DNA of 64,000 nucleotides. It comes from Orientallactaga sibirica. Taxonomy: Eukaryota; Chordata; Mammalia; Rodentia; Dipodidae. Location of the stretch: the NCBI GenBank assembly GCA_036365145.1, contig JAEOAD010001422.1, positions 26,236 through 90,235 on the forward strand. Direction: 5' to 3'. A program made the position numbers and the translations under genes. How positions within the stretch are numbered: the first letter of the stretch is position 1; every line of letters starts with the position of its first letter. Below, piece after piece: positions 30,786 through 43,148 of the stretch. Under the pieces are notes generated by a model. It was not told where the DNA came from. It was given only the letters and a program-made list of their open reading frames with translations, and made no database searches.

Positions 30786-32091
30786 AATTTCTTAATATAG
30801 GCACTTAGAGCTATAAATTTCCCTCTTAGGACTGCCTTCATTGTGTCCCAAATGTTTTGGTATGTTGTATTCTCATCATCATTTGACTCTATGAATTTCT
30901 CGATTTCCTTTTGAATTTCTTCAATGACCCATGCATCATTCAATAGTGTACTGTTTAGTCTCCATAAATTTCTGTATGCCCTGTAGTTTTTCTTGTTGCT
31001 GATTTGCAGTTCAATCCCACTGTGGTCAGATATCATAAAAGGGATTATTTCAATTTTCCTGTTGTTTTTTTAAGATTTGACTTGTGTCCTATTATATGGT
31101 GTATTTTAGGGAATATTCCATGTGATACTCAGAAAAATGTATATTCTGCAGCATTTTATTGGAATATTCCATATATATCTTTTAGGTCCATTTGTTCCAT
31201 GACATCATTTAATGCAGATGTGTCTCCGTTTATTTTTTGCTGGGTAGACCTGTCAAGTGATGGGAGTAGGGTATTGAAGTTACCCACTACTATTGTGTTA
31301 GGAGTTATTTCTGACCTTAAGTCTAATAGTGTTTGTTTGATGAAATTGGAAGCACCCATGTTAGGAGCATATATGTTTATGATTGTAATGTCCTCCTGTT
31401 GGAGTGTTCCTTTAATCCGTATAAAGTGACTTTCTTTATCTTTCCTCACTAATGTTGGTTTGAAGTCTATCTTGTCAAAAATTAGTATTGCTACTCCTGC
31501 TTATTTCCTAGACCCATTTTCTTGAAATACCATTTTCCAACCTTTCACCTTAAGAAGGTTTCTTTTATTGAGAGGTGAATTTCCTGGTGGCAACAGATGG
31601 CAGGATCCTGCTTTTTAATCCAGTATGCAAGCCTATGTCTTTTGGTTGGGGCATTGAGGCCATTGATATTAAGAGTTATTATTTAAAGTTATATATTCAT
31701 TGTTGCCATTTTTCCTGTTGGGTAGTTATTCCTGTTTTCACTTTACACAGTTGTTTTAACTGTTATTTGAGTATGGTTTATTTTTTCCTACTTCCTGCTG
31801 TGTAGGTTTTGCTTTCTCTTCAGTGTGAATGATTTCTTCAAGTATTCTCTGTAGAGCTGGTTTAGTTGCCACAAATTCCTTTAGCTTGTTTTTGTCATGT
31901 AATGTCCTTATTTCTCCGTGAATTTGGGTAGACAGCTTTGCAGTATAACGTAATCTTGGTTGACAATTTTTATCTTTCAGAAATTTTAATACATCATTGC
32001 ACGCCTGTCTGTCTTTTAAAGTTGGTAGTGAGTACTCTGCGGAGATCCTGATGCATTTACCTGATGGGATTATTAGTTGTTTTCCACAAAC

Positions 32092-32186
32092 TCAAAGAAG
32101 AAAAATTTCCCCAAATTGGGAAAGAAATGCCAATGCAGATACAAGCTTTTATAAACCAAACAGACAAAGCCTAGAAAGATCCTAAA
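32092..32186 (+). mobile_element. Inverted ORF1 piece of the older LINE-1
   Basis: The plus strand reads ORF1 wording 'PNWERNANADTSF' in one frame and 'ENFPQIGKEMPMQIQ' in another, corresponding to the ORF1 segment just upstream of the piece on the minus strand. A switch of strand at ~32,090 within one element is the signature of twin priming. Confidence 0.8.
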
Positions 32187-32278
32187 TCCTTTAATACATT
32201 TTGATAATTATTTTCAGATATTATTCTGACATTCATTACATTGTTTATCAATTACATACATTAAAATTCAATAACAGC

Positions 32279-32400
32279 TGCGCATAGTGGTACATACTTT
32301 TAATTCCAACACTCAGAAAGCAGATAGATAGATTATTGTGAGTTAGGTGCCAACCTGCGATTACATAATGAATTCCAGGTAAACATAAAATGAACAAAAA
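32279..32400 (+). mobile_element. Degenerate B1-type SINE
   Basis: 'gctgcgcatagtggtacata' and 'tacataatgaattccaggta' are B1. The mirror copy near 36,270-36,400 is more decayed. Confidence 0.65.
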
Positions 32401-33539
32401 CATGAGGCTAGTGGAGAAATTTTGCATTCCAACATCCAAATATTGTCCTTGGCCCACATCAAACCATGACCATTTTATGATTACATGTGCATTCATGCTT
32501 GTGTAAAAGTCTCCATGGTTTCTAGCAAATATAATATTGTTTAAAACTCAAACAATCCAACATCTTAAACGAGAAGCCAGAAAGTCTATTAACTGTGAAC
32601 TTTTTAGCTCAAAATACAGCTATTCATGTTTAACACAAAATGAAACACAGTAATCATTTCCATTGGAAAAAGAAGGTATAGGAAGGAAATACTGAGGCAA
32701 TATAATTTGGAAAACAAACAGGACAAACCTAAAACCTTGCAGCTTTACCTAAGGAACCTGAGCACCTAAATCACATGGTCTCCAAATACAGCCCCTCCAG
32801 CCTTGAAAGCTAGTTTCATGGGGAAATTAAACTATGCCAGCATGAGCAACCTACCTCAGTGGAAATCCCAGAAAATTTAAGCAGCTACACTTAAATATTT
32901 TTCTTCTTCACAGCTCCATTTTTGATATCATAGTATTTCCACACAAGAAGTTAAAGACTTCCCTTTGTTGCAAAGTAACAATCTGAAGGCTTTGTGTTCT
33001 TCCTGTACTGACTTTCCTGCCTTTGTTCTACTTCCTAAAGCAATATAAGTTGAGGAACCAAAACAGAAGAGTAATATACTTTAATATCATTATTACACAC
33101 CTCTTCTATTTTTAGAGTACTAGGCACTACTCATACTGTACTAATACATATTAGTATTCCCATCCTCAAACATGGAAATCTCTTTTGAGTTGCAGTTGCA
33201 GCAAATGATGCTTCTATGTCTTGAAATTCAAATTCTCAAATTATCTCTGTAAGATTGCAGATGATTCCTTTTAACTTCAACATTTTCCAGTTCCCAGGAA
33301 CTGGTAAGAACACAGAAAGTACTCATCACACAAAATACTACTATCAAAATTTCTTCTCCCCACACTTCATTCTGATTTTAGCTTTTTCAAACATCACAAT
33401 TGCCCATTAAGATTTGGTTACATCATTGCATGGCTCCTCAAGTGCAAATTCTAAATCAATCCATACACTTCCCACAAACAAAGGTCAAATTGACATGACC
33501 TATGACTTCAGTAAAAATCTTTCTCATTTTTAGTACATA
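32401..33539. other. AT-rich non-coding stretch
   Basis: No gene or repeat that I can name. It is AT-rich and matches its mirror (35,190-36,270) at visibly lower similarity than the LINE-1 region does. Confidence 0.5.
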
Positions 33540-34560
33540 TTATGAGGCTTTTCATGCATCTAAGATGCGACATCTGGAAAAAGCTTTCTCACACTCATTA
33601 CTTTAATAATCAAATATGAATGTGTTTCCACATTCATTATATTCACATAGTTTCTTTCTTATGTGGTGTAGTAGTTTGAATAGATGGCCCCCAATATATT
33701 CAGTGTTTTATTAGTTTGTTGTTTGTAACTGCAGCCACCTTGCTGGAAGCCATGTCACTCGGCAGATCTTAAGGTGTGGTGGTGGGTTTAGGATTTCAAT
33801 CTAAAGATATGCAAAGTGTGCCTAGTGGAGGTTTCTGAGGTGTGCTGTGTGGCTTTTGGCTGTGCTTGGTCCTGTGAAAGCAGGCCAACTTCTGCTGCCA
33901 TTATGGAACTTCCCCTTCATCAGTAAGCTTCAACAAGTATCCCTTCCTCCATAACTGTGACTGGTCTGCAAGTTCATCTCAGCAAACCGGAAGAGCTCTG
34001 TGCTACATGTGGGTTCTCTGATGCATAGTGGACTGTGATTTGAAGATGAAAGTTTTCGTATACACTCAATGTATTCACATGCAATCTCACCTCTGTGTTT
34101 TGTAATGTTTAACAACATTTGACTAATAAGTTTTCCCATATTTTCTGATGATTGTAAATATCTGACTTGGCAATAAAAGCTCTCCCACATTCAGTACATT
34201 CTTATGACTTTTCACCTGTGAGTTCTCTAATGCAGAGTGAGATGTATCTTGGAGATGAAGCTTTTACCACATTGAGTCCATTAACAAGGATTCCCACCTG
34301 TGTGAGTTCTCTGATGCCTATTAAGACCTGACTTGGAGATGAAGGCTTCCCACATTCAGTACACTTATATGGCTTCTCAACTATATGAATTCTTTGATGA
34401 ATCTTTAGCTTTTGACATGAACATGAAAGCCTTCCTACATTCAGTACACACTTATATGGCTTTTCACCTGTGTGAGTTTTCTGATACTTAATATGATCTG
34501 ACTTGGTGATGAAGGCTTTTCCACATTCAGTACATTCATATGGCTTTTCACCTTGCAGTC
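33540..34560 (-). pseudogene. Decayed C2H2 (Krüppel-type) zinc-finger array
   Basis: The minus strand carries repeated relics of 84-base finger units. The clearest, at about 34,552-34,470, reads '[19 protein letters not shown]' and ends [11 protein letters not shown], but the first zinc-binding His is Tyr. Further units follow near 34,440-34,360 (frameshifted by two bases), 34,350-34,280, 34,270-34,190, 34,170-34,040 and 33,660-33,540 ('CEYNECGNTF'). Stops and shifts occur in every unit, so no protein can be made. Such genes normally encode DNA-binding KRAB-type repressors. No KRAB box is visible. A rodent repeat at 33,668-33,990 splits it, and the palindrome centre lies within it. Confidence 0.82.
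33668..33990 (+). mobile_element. Rodent interspersed repeat inserted in the zinc-finger array
   Basis: 'gtagtttgaatagatggccc...ggaagccatgtcactcggc...ccattatggaacttccccttc' belongs to a medium-reiterated class common in rodents. It disrupts the finger units and is present in both arms (34,735-35,025), so it predates the duplication. Confidence 0.6.
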
Positions 34561-34567
34561 CTCCAAG
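34158..34567. other. Unpaired loop at the palindrome centre
   Basis: This ~410 bp segment has no reverse-complement partner. It consists of direct-oriented, degenerate C2H2 zinc-finger units on the minus strand. The last paired motif is the TGATTGTAA/TTACAATCA pair at about 34,150 and 34,568. The fold point computed from the nearest anchor pair (33,990/34,739) is 34,364.5. Confidence 0.85.
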
Positions 34568-35160
34568 TTACAATCATCAGAAAGTCAGGCAGAAAACTTA
34601 TAAGTCAAATGTTGTTAAACATTACAAAACAGATCAGGTAGAGAATCAAGAAAAATACATTGAGTGAAGAGAGAGAACTTTCATCTTCAAACAGCAGTCA
34701 AAAAGACATCAGAAACCCACATGTAGCACAGAGCTCTTCGGTTTGCTGAGATGAACTTGCAGACCAGTCAGGTTATGGAGGAAGGATACTTGTTGGGACT
34801 TACCATCCGGGGAAGTTCCATAATGGCAGCAGAGTTGGCCTGCTTTCCCAGGAGCAAGCACAGCCAGCCAACAGCACACCTCAAAACCTCCACTAGGCAC
34901 ACTTTGCATATCTTTAGATTGAAATCCTAAAGTTGCCAACCTTAAGATCTGCCGGTGACATGGCTCAGCAAGGTGGCTGCAACGAAACAACAAACTAATA
35001 ACAAAAAAAAATGTTGGGGCCATCTATTCGAAACTACACCCCCAGAGACAGAAATCAAATGTGAAACACATTCATATTTGATTATTGAAGTGAGAGAAAC
35101 ACACCAGAGTTGCTGCAGGCATCTTAGATCGCCCAAAACCTCATCAGTTACTAAAAATGA
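34568..35160 (+). pseudogene. Mirror copy of the outer zinc-finger relics and inserted repeat
   Basis: Reverse complement of 33,540-34,157: finger relics at 34,568-34,730, the interspersed repeat at 34,735-35,025, and an outer finger at about 35,055-35,130 ('cattcatatttgattattga'). Similarity to the left copy is only about 75% in places, the lowest along the arms. Confidence 0.75.
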
Positions 35161-35189
35161 AGAATTTTACTGAAGTCAGTGGTCATGTC

Positions 35190-36498
35190 AAATTTGACCT
35201 TTGTTTGTGGGATCGCCCCAGCTTATTTAGGAATTTGCCCAAGAGGAGCCATGCAATGATGTAACAAAATCTTAATGGGCATTGGTGATGTTTAAAAGCT
35301 AAAATCAGAATGAAGTGTGGATTGGAAGTGATTTTGATCTTCCAGGTATTTTTGTGTGATGAGTACTTTCTGTGTTCTTACCAGTTTCTGGGAACTGGAA
35401 AATGTTGGGTTTAAAAGGAATCATCTGCAATCTTATAGAGATAAAGGAGAATTTGAATTTCAAGACATAGAAGCATCATTTGGACAGGCTCTGATTTCCA
35501 TGTTTGAGGATGGGAACTAAGGGAGTACAGTATGAGTAGTGCCTAATATCTAAAAATAGAAGCTGTCACTAATAATGATATTTATAGTATACTCTTCTGT
35601 TTTGGTTCCTCAATTAGTATTTTTATCAGTGAACAAGGCAGGAAAGAACAGTTAAATTGTACACAAAGCCTTCAGTTAATTGCTTAACAAGCAATTCATC
35701 CAACAGCTTAGCTTAAAATCTGCTTTCTTCAAAAAACAAGTGTACAGTCTTCACCTTAAGGTTATATCTGCAGTAAAATAATAGAAAGGATTTCCACAAC
35801 AGGTAAGATTGCTGAATAGCTGCAGTTTTCTCCCCAATGAATCCAGCTTTCAAGGCTCACTGGGCTATATTTACAAGTCCATGAGTTTGGGTGACAATGT
35901 TATAAGAAGAGTAAAGCTGCAGTAGTTTTAGGTTTGTCCTGTTTGTTTTCAGATTAAATTGCCTCAGTATTTCCAAGGAACACCTTCTTTTTATGCTCAA
36001 GTAATGAAAGAAAATTATGTTTGCATTATGTTAAACATGTGAAGCTAGATTTTGAGCCTAAAGTTCAATTAATCCATAATTTAAAACAAACAGTTTAAGA
36101 TGTAAAAAATTGTCATTGAGTTTTTAACAGTTTTAAATTTGCTACTGAAGCCATCAGGCTGAAATCAAGCATGAATGCACATGTAATCAGTGAAATAAAA
36201 AGGGTTTGAAAGGCCAAGGACAATATTTGGATGTTGGAATGCTAAATTTCTTGAGGTGTGCTCATGTTTTTCATTTTGGTTTACCTGAAATTCATTATAG
36301 AAATCATCTGGTTGGAACCCAAGACATGCAATAATCTATCTATCTGCCATTATGGATCTTGGAATTAAAAGCAGAAGGGTACCAATATCCAATCCAGACT
36401 GTGCCTGTGTTTTAATAAATCTAATTGATAAACAATGTAATGAATGTCAGAATAATATCTGAAAATAATTATTTAAAAATTAAACACACAAAATCTTT
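35190..36498. other. AT-rich non-coding stretch, mirror of 32,190-33,540
   Basis: Matches the left arm in order, for example 'gatgagtactttctgtgttc' (35,358) against 33,305-33,330. No gene recognised. Confidence 0.55.
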
Positions 36499-38745
36499 CT
36501 AGATCCTGTCTGTTTTGGTTTATAATGCAATTATCTGCATTGGCATTTCTTTCCCAATTTAAAGAAATTAGGCTCTTTGAGTTTGTGGAGAGAAAAACCA
36601 AAGCACTTTTCAGGTAAATGCATCAGGATCACTGTGATTACTCAACCAGTCCTAGAGACAGAGGGCCTGCAATGATGTATTAAAATTTCTGAAAGAGATA
36701 CCTTATCAACCAAATTACGTTATGCAAAGCTCATCCAAATTGATGGAGAAATAAGGACATTACATGATTAAATTTTGTAAAAGTCTTTATGGCAACTAAG
36801 CCAGCTCTACAGAGATTACTTGACAGCAATCATTCATTGAAGAAAAAGCAAAACATCACAGCAGGAAATTAAAAAGATGGCATACTCAAAATAACAGTTA
36901 AAACAAGTGAGTATTTTATCAAACCAGGAAGCACTTCAATAGGGAAAAATGGCAGCAATACTAATGTATAATTTTAAATAATAACTCTTAATATCAATGG
37001 CCTCAATGCCCCAATCAAATAACTAGACATTAAGACTGGACAAAGCACCAGGATCCTGCCATCTCAGTAGTATCAGGGCAATCAAAAGGAAATGGTCATA
37101 ACAATTTCAAGAAATTTTCTTAGGTCATATAAAGGTTGGAAAATGGTATTTCAAAATGGGTCTAGGGAACATAGATAAACAGCAATACTAATTTTTGACA
37201 AGATAGACTTCAAACCAGCATTTAGTGAGGAAAGATAAAGAAAGTCACTTTATTCTGATTAAAGGAACACTCCATCAGGAGGACATTACAATCTCTAAAA
37301 CATATCCCTCTAACTCTCTGTGGCCCCAATTTCATCAAACAAACACTGTAGACTTAAGGAAAAGAAATAACTCCTAACACAATAGTAGTGGGTAAATGCT
37401 TTACTCCCAGTCACACTTGACAGGTCTATAAATGCAAAATATAACAGAGAAACATCTGCATTAAATGATGTCATGGAACAAATGGACCTAAGATATATTG
37501 GAATATTCCACAAATGCTGCAGAATATACATTTTTTCTAAAAGTATCATACTATATTTTAAAAATTTAACCATATAATAGGACACAAATCAAATCTTAAA
37601 AACAACAAAATAAAATTTTAAATAATGTTTTGTATGATATCTTCCCACAGTGGGATTGAACTGCAATTCCTTTATTTGAAAAACTTAAAGGGCATGTGTG
37701 TAAACATAAAATGGGACAAAAGTACATATTGAATGATGGTAATGCATCATTGAAGAAATTCAAAGGAAATCAAGAAATTCATAGAGTCCAAATGATGATG
37801 AGAATACAACATGCCAAAACATTTGGGACACAATGTAGGCAGTCCTAAGAGGGGAAATTTAGAAGCTCTGAAAGATGCCTATGTTAACTAAAATCTTAGG
37901 GTGGGAGAGATGAGGCAACAGTTAGGCATTTGAAGAGAGTCTGGACCTGGTTCAGCTCTCCAGGATATGTAAGACATATGACCTACAAATATAAATCAAG
38001 ATGAAGCCCTAAACCATTTTAGACAGAAGGTATAACAGCAACAGGGAACCAAGCAATCATATCCAGTCTCCAGCCCTTTAAATCAGGCCATTAATGGATT
38101 CACTGCTGACATTTTACCAGACATTCATGGAAGAACTTCCAATCCTCCTCACAACACTTTCCTTAAAATTAAGTTTCAGATAAATGCTCTATGGGGCTAG
38201 CATCACTAATACCAAAACCAGGCAAAGACAGAATACACAGAGCAAGTTACAACCAATCTCCTTCCATGAACATAAATGCAAAATTCTCAACAAATTACTG
38301 GCTTTACGCCAGATCCAGGGATCATTTTAACATATGCAAAAGAATCTATATCTGTATGTAAACCCATAAAAATAGATCCTTGAAATCTCTCTCCACGCTC
38401 AGACATCAAACCCACTGTGGATCAGGGACCCGGCAGCTCAGACCTGAAACTCTGAAACTGCTCCCATCCGCTGGCTCCCGCAGCCCGCATATTGGCACGA
38501 GCAAAGACTTTCAGAATATAACCCCAATCGCTCAGGAATAAAACCACTAATCAATCACTGGGACCCCCATGAAATTACAATCTTTTGTCCCATCCGCAGG
38601 ACACTGAATAGAACAAAGAGGGCTTTACAGAATGGGAGACTCCCTTCCGCGGCTATACATCTGCAGGATTAATATCCAGAATACGCAAGAACTCAAAAAG
38701 ACAGAATAATAAGAAATCAAACAGCAGTTAAAAAAATGGGCTCTA
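36499..38745 (+). mobile_element. Older LINE-1, right-arm copy
   Basis: Mirror of 29,912-32,186, including the inverted ORF1 end (36,499-36,575). No open frame of note survives. Similar endonuclease and C-terminal blocks can be followed by nucleotide wording, for example 'gtcatggaacaaatggacct' (37,470). Confidence 0.8.
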
Positions 38746-38771
38746 GGGACTTTCCGGGTAAGATGGCGGCA
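38746..38771 (+). promoter_or_regulatory. LINE-1 promoter motifs, variant with kappa-B-like site
   Basis: One extra T relative to the left copy changes 'gggacttccggg' to 'gggactttccggg'. This breaks the ETS core and creates GGGACTTTCC, an NF-kB consensus sequence. The YY1-type AAGATGGCGGC (38,760-38,770) is intact. Whether the extra base is real is uncertain. Confidence 0.5.
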
Positions 38772-39879
38772 TAGGTCCCATGCCAAACCAGATCAGGAGG
38801 CTTTAAAAGCAAAGGCTCACTCTTCTTTGGAAAGATCAAATTTTTTTCCCCAGCCGCGGAAATTTCACTTTGAGGTTCACATCCCAACCGCTCCACAGCT
38901 GGAGCAGCCCCTCCAATCCACGGTGCTAAGCCTGCTGCTCCAGATCAGCTGAGACTCACTGAGCTTCCCCTGCAGCTGCTGCTGCTGAGCTTGCCACTGC
39001 AAACAACAACAACAAAAATAATAAATAAATGGGGACTTTCCAGCCCATCATCCAGTCTCCTCTCAGAGCCCAGAAAGCGAAGAAAAAGTCTGCTGAACTA
39101 CTGAAAGCGCTACAGGAGAACACGGTGAGCCATTACAGGCTTCTGAACTTGCCCATCCCCAACCATGGTCCCCAGGGTGTTGGTAGAAATCAGCCATTAG
39201 CAGCAGCCTGATCTACATCGCAACACCGGACCTAGCACAGCTGAGCCAAGCTCCACAGCTCAGGAAGCGGGTGGGCACTCAGCATTGGTGAGTTTGGAAG
39301 CCAAACCAAAATATATCAAAGGCCACATTGGAAGTGCTAACCTCCTTTCCAGGTCAGGGCAGGTTATGGGTTACATATTGGTGGTTAGCCTTACCATTTT
39401 CAAATAAGCTGAATATGAGGTGTTGAATATTGCTGCCTGTAATACTTTTAGATTTAAAGGGCCTTTATCTTTTGCTTCTGTCATTATTGGGGCAGGGTCT
39501 GATTCTAGCTGACAAAATTAAAGGTGTGGAAGAAACACATCCTTAGGGATTTTGACATTATAAGACTCTTTGTTTCAATTCCCACACTTGTATACTCTGT
39601 GCTCATGTTAATTGAATGTGCATTTGGCTCAATTGAAGTTTAGAACTTGCTACTAAATTGTTCCACCTGTCCCACTACAATGCCTTAACAAGCAAAGTCA
39701 ACATCTAGGATTACTGAGGTGGACCTGGTACAAGTGCTACACCTTGAAACTCATATCCTGAAATTAAGCCCATATCCAACACCTAAAAACACTGAAGATA
39801 ACTAGGAAACCTAAGCATTAAATCAATCCAGGATGCAAAGGCCACTACATTATAATACAAAAAACACAAAATAATTAAG

Positions 39880-40985
39880 ACAATGCAATCCCACCAAAAT
39901 TACAAATCCATCAGAATTGGTCACCAATGAGACAGTTTTAGATGAAATTCTGACAAAGATTTCAAAGGAATGATGATATCTATCTCAAAGAAATAAAAAG
40001 AAATGAAAGCAATACAGAAAAAAACAGGAATTAAGAAGAAAACAAACTCTTGAAAGAGATTACAGAAAAACAGTTTAAATAAAAAGGTCATTAGAGGACA
40101 TGAATAAGGAAATAGAACTACTGAAGACAAACTAGGCTGAAATCCTAGCTCTGAAGAACACAGTCAGTGAAATAAAAAACTCTGTGAAAGTCTCACTAGT
40201 AGAATGGATGAAGGAGAGGACAGAATATCTAAACTAGAAGACCAGATGGCAGACCTATCACAGTCCAACAAAGAGAAAGACAAGCTAATAGAAAGGCATG
40301 AATGGAAACTCAAGACATGAGGGACACTGTAAACATCAAACATAAGAATTCAAGGTACAGCAGAAGGGAAGAATTTCAATCCAGAGGCTTAGTAGGTGTT
40401 TTCCAAAATCATAGAAGAAAATTTTCCCCAAATTGGGAAAAAAATGCCAATGCAGATACAAGAAGCATTTAGAACATCAAACAGACAAAACCTGCAAAAG
40501 ATCCTCTTCTGCCATGTTATAATTAAACTACTAAATACAAACCAAGAAAATATATTGAAAGCAGTTAGAGAGAAAAAGCAAATGACCTACAAGGGGAAAC
40601 CCATCAGGGTCACAGCAGATTACTCAACACAAACTTACAAAAGCCAGAAGGGCCTGGGTGATGTATTCCAAGATTCTGAAAGACAAAACTGCCAACCAAG
40701 ATTACTTTATCCTGCAAAGCTCTCTATCCAGAGTGGGAGAAATAAGGACATTCCACAACAAAGACAGGCTAAAGGATTTTTGGCAATAAACCAGCTCTAC
40801 AGAAAATACTTTGCAGGAATCTTTCATGCTGAAGAAAAAGCAAAACACACACAGCAGGAAATAGGAAAAAGAAATCATGCTCAACAGTTAGAACAAGTGG
40901 GTAAAAGCGAAAACCAGGAAGAACTACAAAACAAGAAAAATGGACAGATCAAATACATATCTTTCAATAATAACTCTCAATATCA
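39880..40985 (+). pseudogene. LINE-1 ORF1, right-arm copy, frameshifted
   Basis: The frame at 40,396-41,028 (210 codons) holds 'IIEENFPQIGKKMPMQIQEA' and 'LKAVREKKQMTYKGKPIRV', then runs out of the ORF1 frame and enters ORF2 wording ('KRYRLAD'). The coiled-coil half upstream is broken. Confidence 0.8.
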
Positions 40986-43121
40986 ATGGCCTCAATTTAC
41001 AATCAAAAGATATAGACTTGCAGACTGATTAAAAGCAGGATCCTACCATCTGTTGCCTTCAGGAAACTCACCTCTCATTAAAAAGATAGAAACATTCTTA
41101 GGGTGAAAGGTTGGAGAAAAAAGACATATCAAGCAAATGGACCTAGAAAACAAGCAGGGGTTGCCATCTAATTTCTGACAGGATGAGACTTCAAACCAAC
41201 ATTAATGAGGAAGAGATAAAGCAGGTCACTTTTACTGGATTGAAGGAATACTCCAACAGGAGGATCACAAGTACAAACATATATGGAAAATGAAAGGGGC
41301 TAATTTCATCAAACAAAGACTTTCTATCCGGACTTAGGTCAGAGATAACTCCTAATACAATAAGTCAGTGGGTGAACCAGCCTGGACACCTCATCACGAC
41401 ACAGGTCTTCACAAAAAATAAACAGAGAGACATCTGGATTAAATGATATCATGGAACAAATGGACTAACAGATATATACAGAACATTCCATCCAAATCCT
41501 GCAGAATCGTCCATTCTTCTCACCACGATGGAACATTCTCTAAAACTGACCATGGTGTTGGGACGTCAAATCTTAACAAATACAGGAAAATTGAAATGAT
41601 CCATGGCACTGCTATCGATACGATGGGATTAAGATACAATCAACAACAAGAAAAACTACAGAGCATACAAAAATTCATGGAAACTAAACAATGCACTATT
41701 AGACGTGTATGGGTCATTGAAGAAATTGAAGAAATCAAGAAATTCCATAGAGCAAATGATAGTGAGAAACACAAGCATACCAAAAGCTATGGGAAGGCCA
41801 TCCTAGGAGGAGATTTATGGCTAAAGTGCCTATATTAAAAATTAGAGATTTCGCAACTAAACAATTTAATGCTTCTTAAGGTCTTGGAAAGGGAACAAAG
41901 GCAGGCCAAAAATCAGTAAAGATGGGAAGAAATAATAAAGGTTTAGGCAAGGCAATGAAATGAAACAAAAAAAAACCAATTAAAAAATCAATGAAACAAA
42001 AAGTTGGTTCTTTGAAGGATAAACAAGATCAAGTATACCCCTTACCAAATCGACCAAAAGAAGAGAAGAGACAAAAATTGATAAAATTAGAGATGAAAAA
42101 GGCAACATCACGGCAGATAACAAAGAAATTTAAAATCATTGCAGACATGCTTTAGAATATATATTCCTCTAAGTTTGAAAACCTGAAAGAAATGGATGAT
42201 TTCCTTGATTCATATGACCTTACAAAATTAAATCAGATGAGATAAACCATTTAAATAGACAAATAACTGGAATCAGGCAGTCATAAAAAGTCTTCCCAAC
42301 TAAAAAAGCCCCAGGCCCTGATGGATTCACTGCTGAATTTTACCAGACATTCCTGGAAGATCTAACACCAATGCTTCTCAAGCTTTTCCATAAATAGAAA
42401 AGGAAGGAATTCTCTACTGTGAAAGCATTACCTAATACAAAACCAGACAAACAGAACAAAAAGAAAATTATAGACCAGCCTCCCTCATGACAGATCAAAA
42501 TTTCTCAACAAGGTTGGCAAACAAGAATACAGAATATATCAGACCAGATTATTCACCTGACCAAGTAGGCTAAGTATTGCAGAAACTGGGAATAGAAGGA
42601 ACATATCTCAACATGCAAAAGCTATTTTATGACAAACCAACAGCCAACATAATACTAAATGGGAAAAACTTGAAGCTTTTCCTCTAAATTCAGGAACAAG
42701 ACAAGGGTGTCCACTTTCCCCTACTATTTAATATAGTACTGGAAGTCTTAGCCATAGCAATAAGGCAGAGACACTCATAAAGGGGATAAAATTGGAAGGG
42801 AAGAGATCAAATTATCATTATTTTGCAGATGATATGATTCTACATAACAGACCCTAAAACTCTACCAGCAAACTGTTAGAGCTGATAAACACTTTAGCAA
42901 TGTAGCAGGATACAAAATAAACACACAGAAATCAGTAGCTTTTCTATACACTAACAACAAACATGCAGAGAGGATGAAATCAGGAATCTCTCCCATTCAC
43001 AATTTATAAAAAAAATACCTTGGAATAAACTTAACCAAGGGAAGTGAAGGATCTCTACAATGAGAACTTTAAAAAACTCAACCAACAAATTGCAGAAGTC
43101 ACAAAGGAAATGGAAAGACAG
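40900..43121 (+). pseudogene. LINE-1 ORF2, right-arm copy, heavily broken
   Basis: Only one piece above 120 codons remains (41,443-41,838, endonuclease end, 'GTFSKTDHGVGTSNLNKYRK'). The RT core is present as nucleotides near 42,800-42,860 but frames change every few dozen codons. The left copy of the same region is far cleaner. Confidence 0.85.
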
Positions 43122-43148
43122 ACAGAGAGAGAGAGAGAGAGAGAGAGT
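43122..43148 (+). repeat. (GA)n microsatellite at LINE-1 break
   Basis: Mirror of 25,243-25,290, reduced to about 27 bases. Confidence 0.9.

Larger units (their letters stand above)
29912..32186 (-). mobile_element. Older LINE-1, rearranged (left arm)
   Basis: Minus-strand fragments in order: ORF1 C-terminal half (about 32,070-31,690), ORF2 endonuclease (31,449-31,000), linker, a short RT piece ('[20 protein letters not shown]', 30,450-30,400) and the ORF2 C-terminal part ('RWIRDPNVRPETLKLLEEK', 30,330-29,920). Most of the RT is deleted near 30,330-30,360. A SINE interrupts at 30,690-30,785. The 5' end is inverted (32,092-32,186). It ends at 'KKWAM' where the younger LINE-1 begins. Confidence 0.88.
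3881..34157 (+). repeat. Left arm of giant inverted repeat (~30.3 kb)
   Basis: Every segment I compared in this interval recurs as reverse complement, in mirrored order, at 34,568-64,000. Examples are the polypyrimidine tract (4,150-4,460 versus 63,440-63,740), the MYL10-like exons, the ID arrays, the minisatellite, both LINE-1 elements and the flanks of the zinc-finger array. The outer limit is set by the window edge, not by loss of similarity: base 3,881 pairs with the last base shown. This arm keeps more readable frames than its partner. Confidence 0.95.
38746..43121 (+). mobile_element. Younger LINE-1, right-arm copy
   Basis: Mirror of 25,291-29,911. It is about 245 bases shorter than its twin, through scattered short losses concentrated in ORF2 (41,030-42,950). 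The 5'UTR is nearly identical to the left copy. It ends at the (GA)n run, at the same break as on the left. Confidence 0.9.

Noticed and set aside
33540..34560. Functional zinc-finger gene at the centre
   Set aside because: Every finger has stops, shifts or lost zinc ligands. An interspersed repeat splits the array, and no KRAB or other effector domain is seen.
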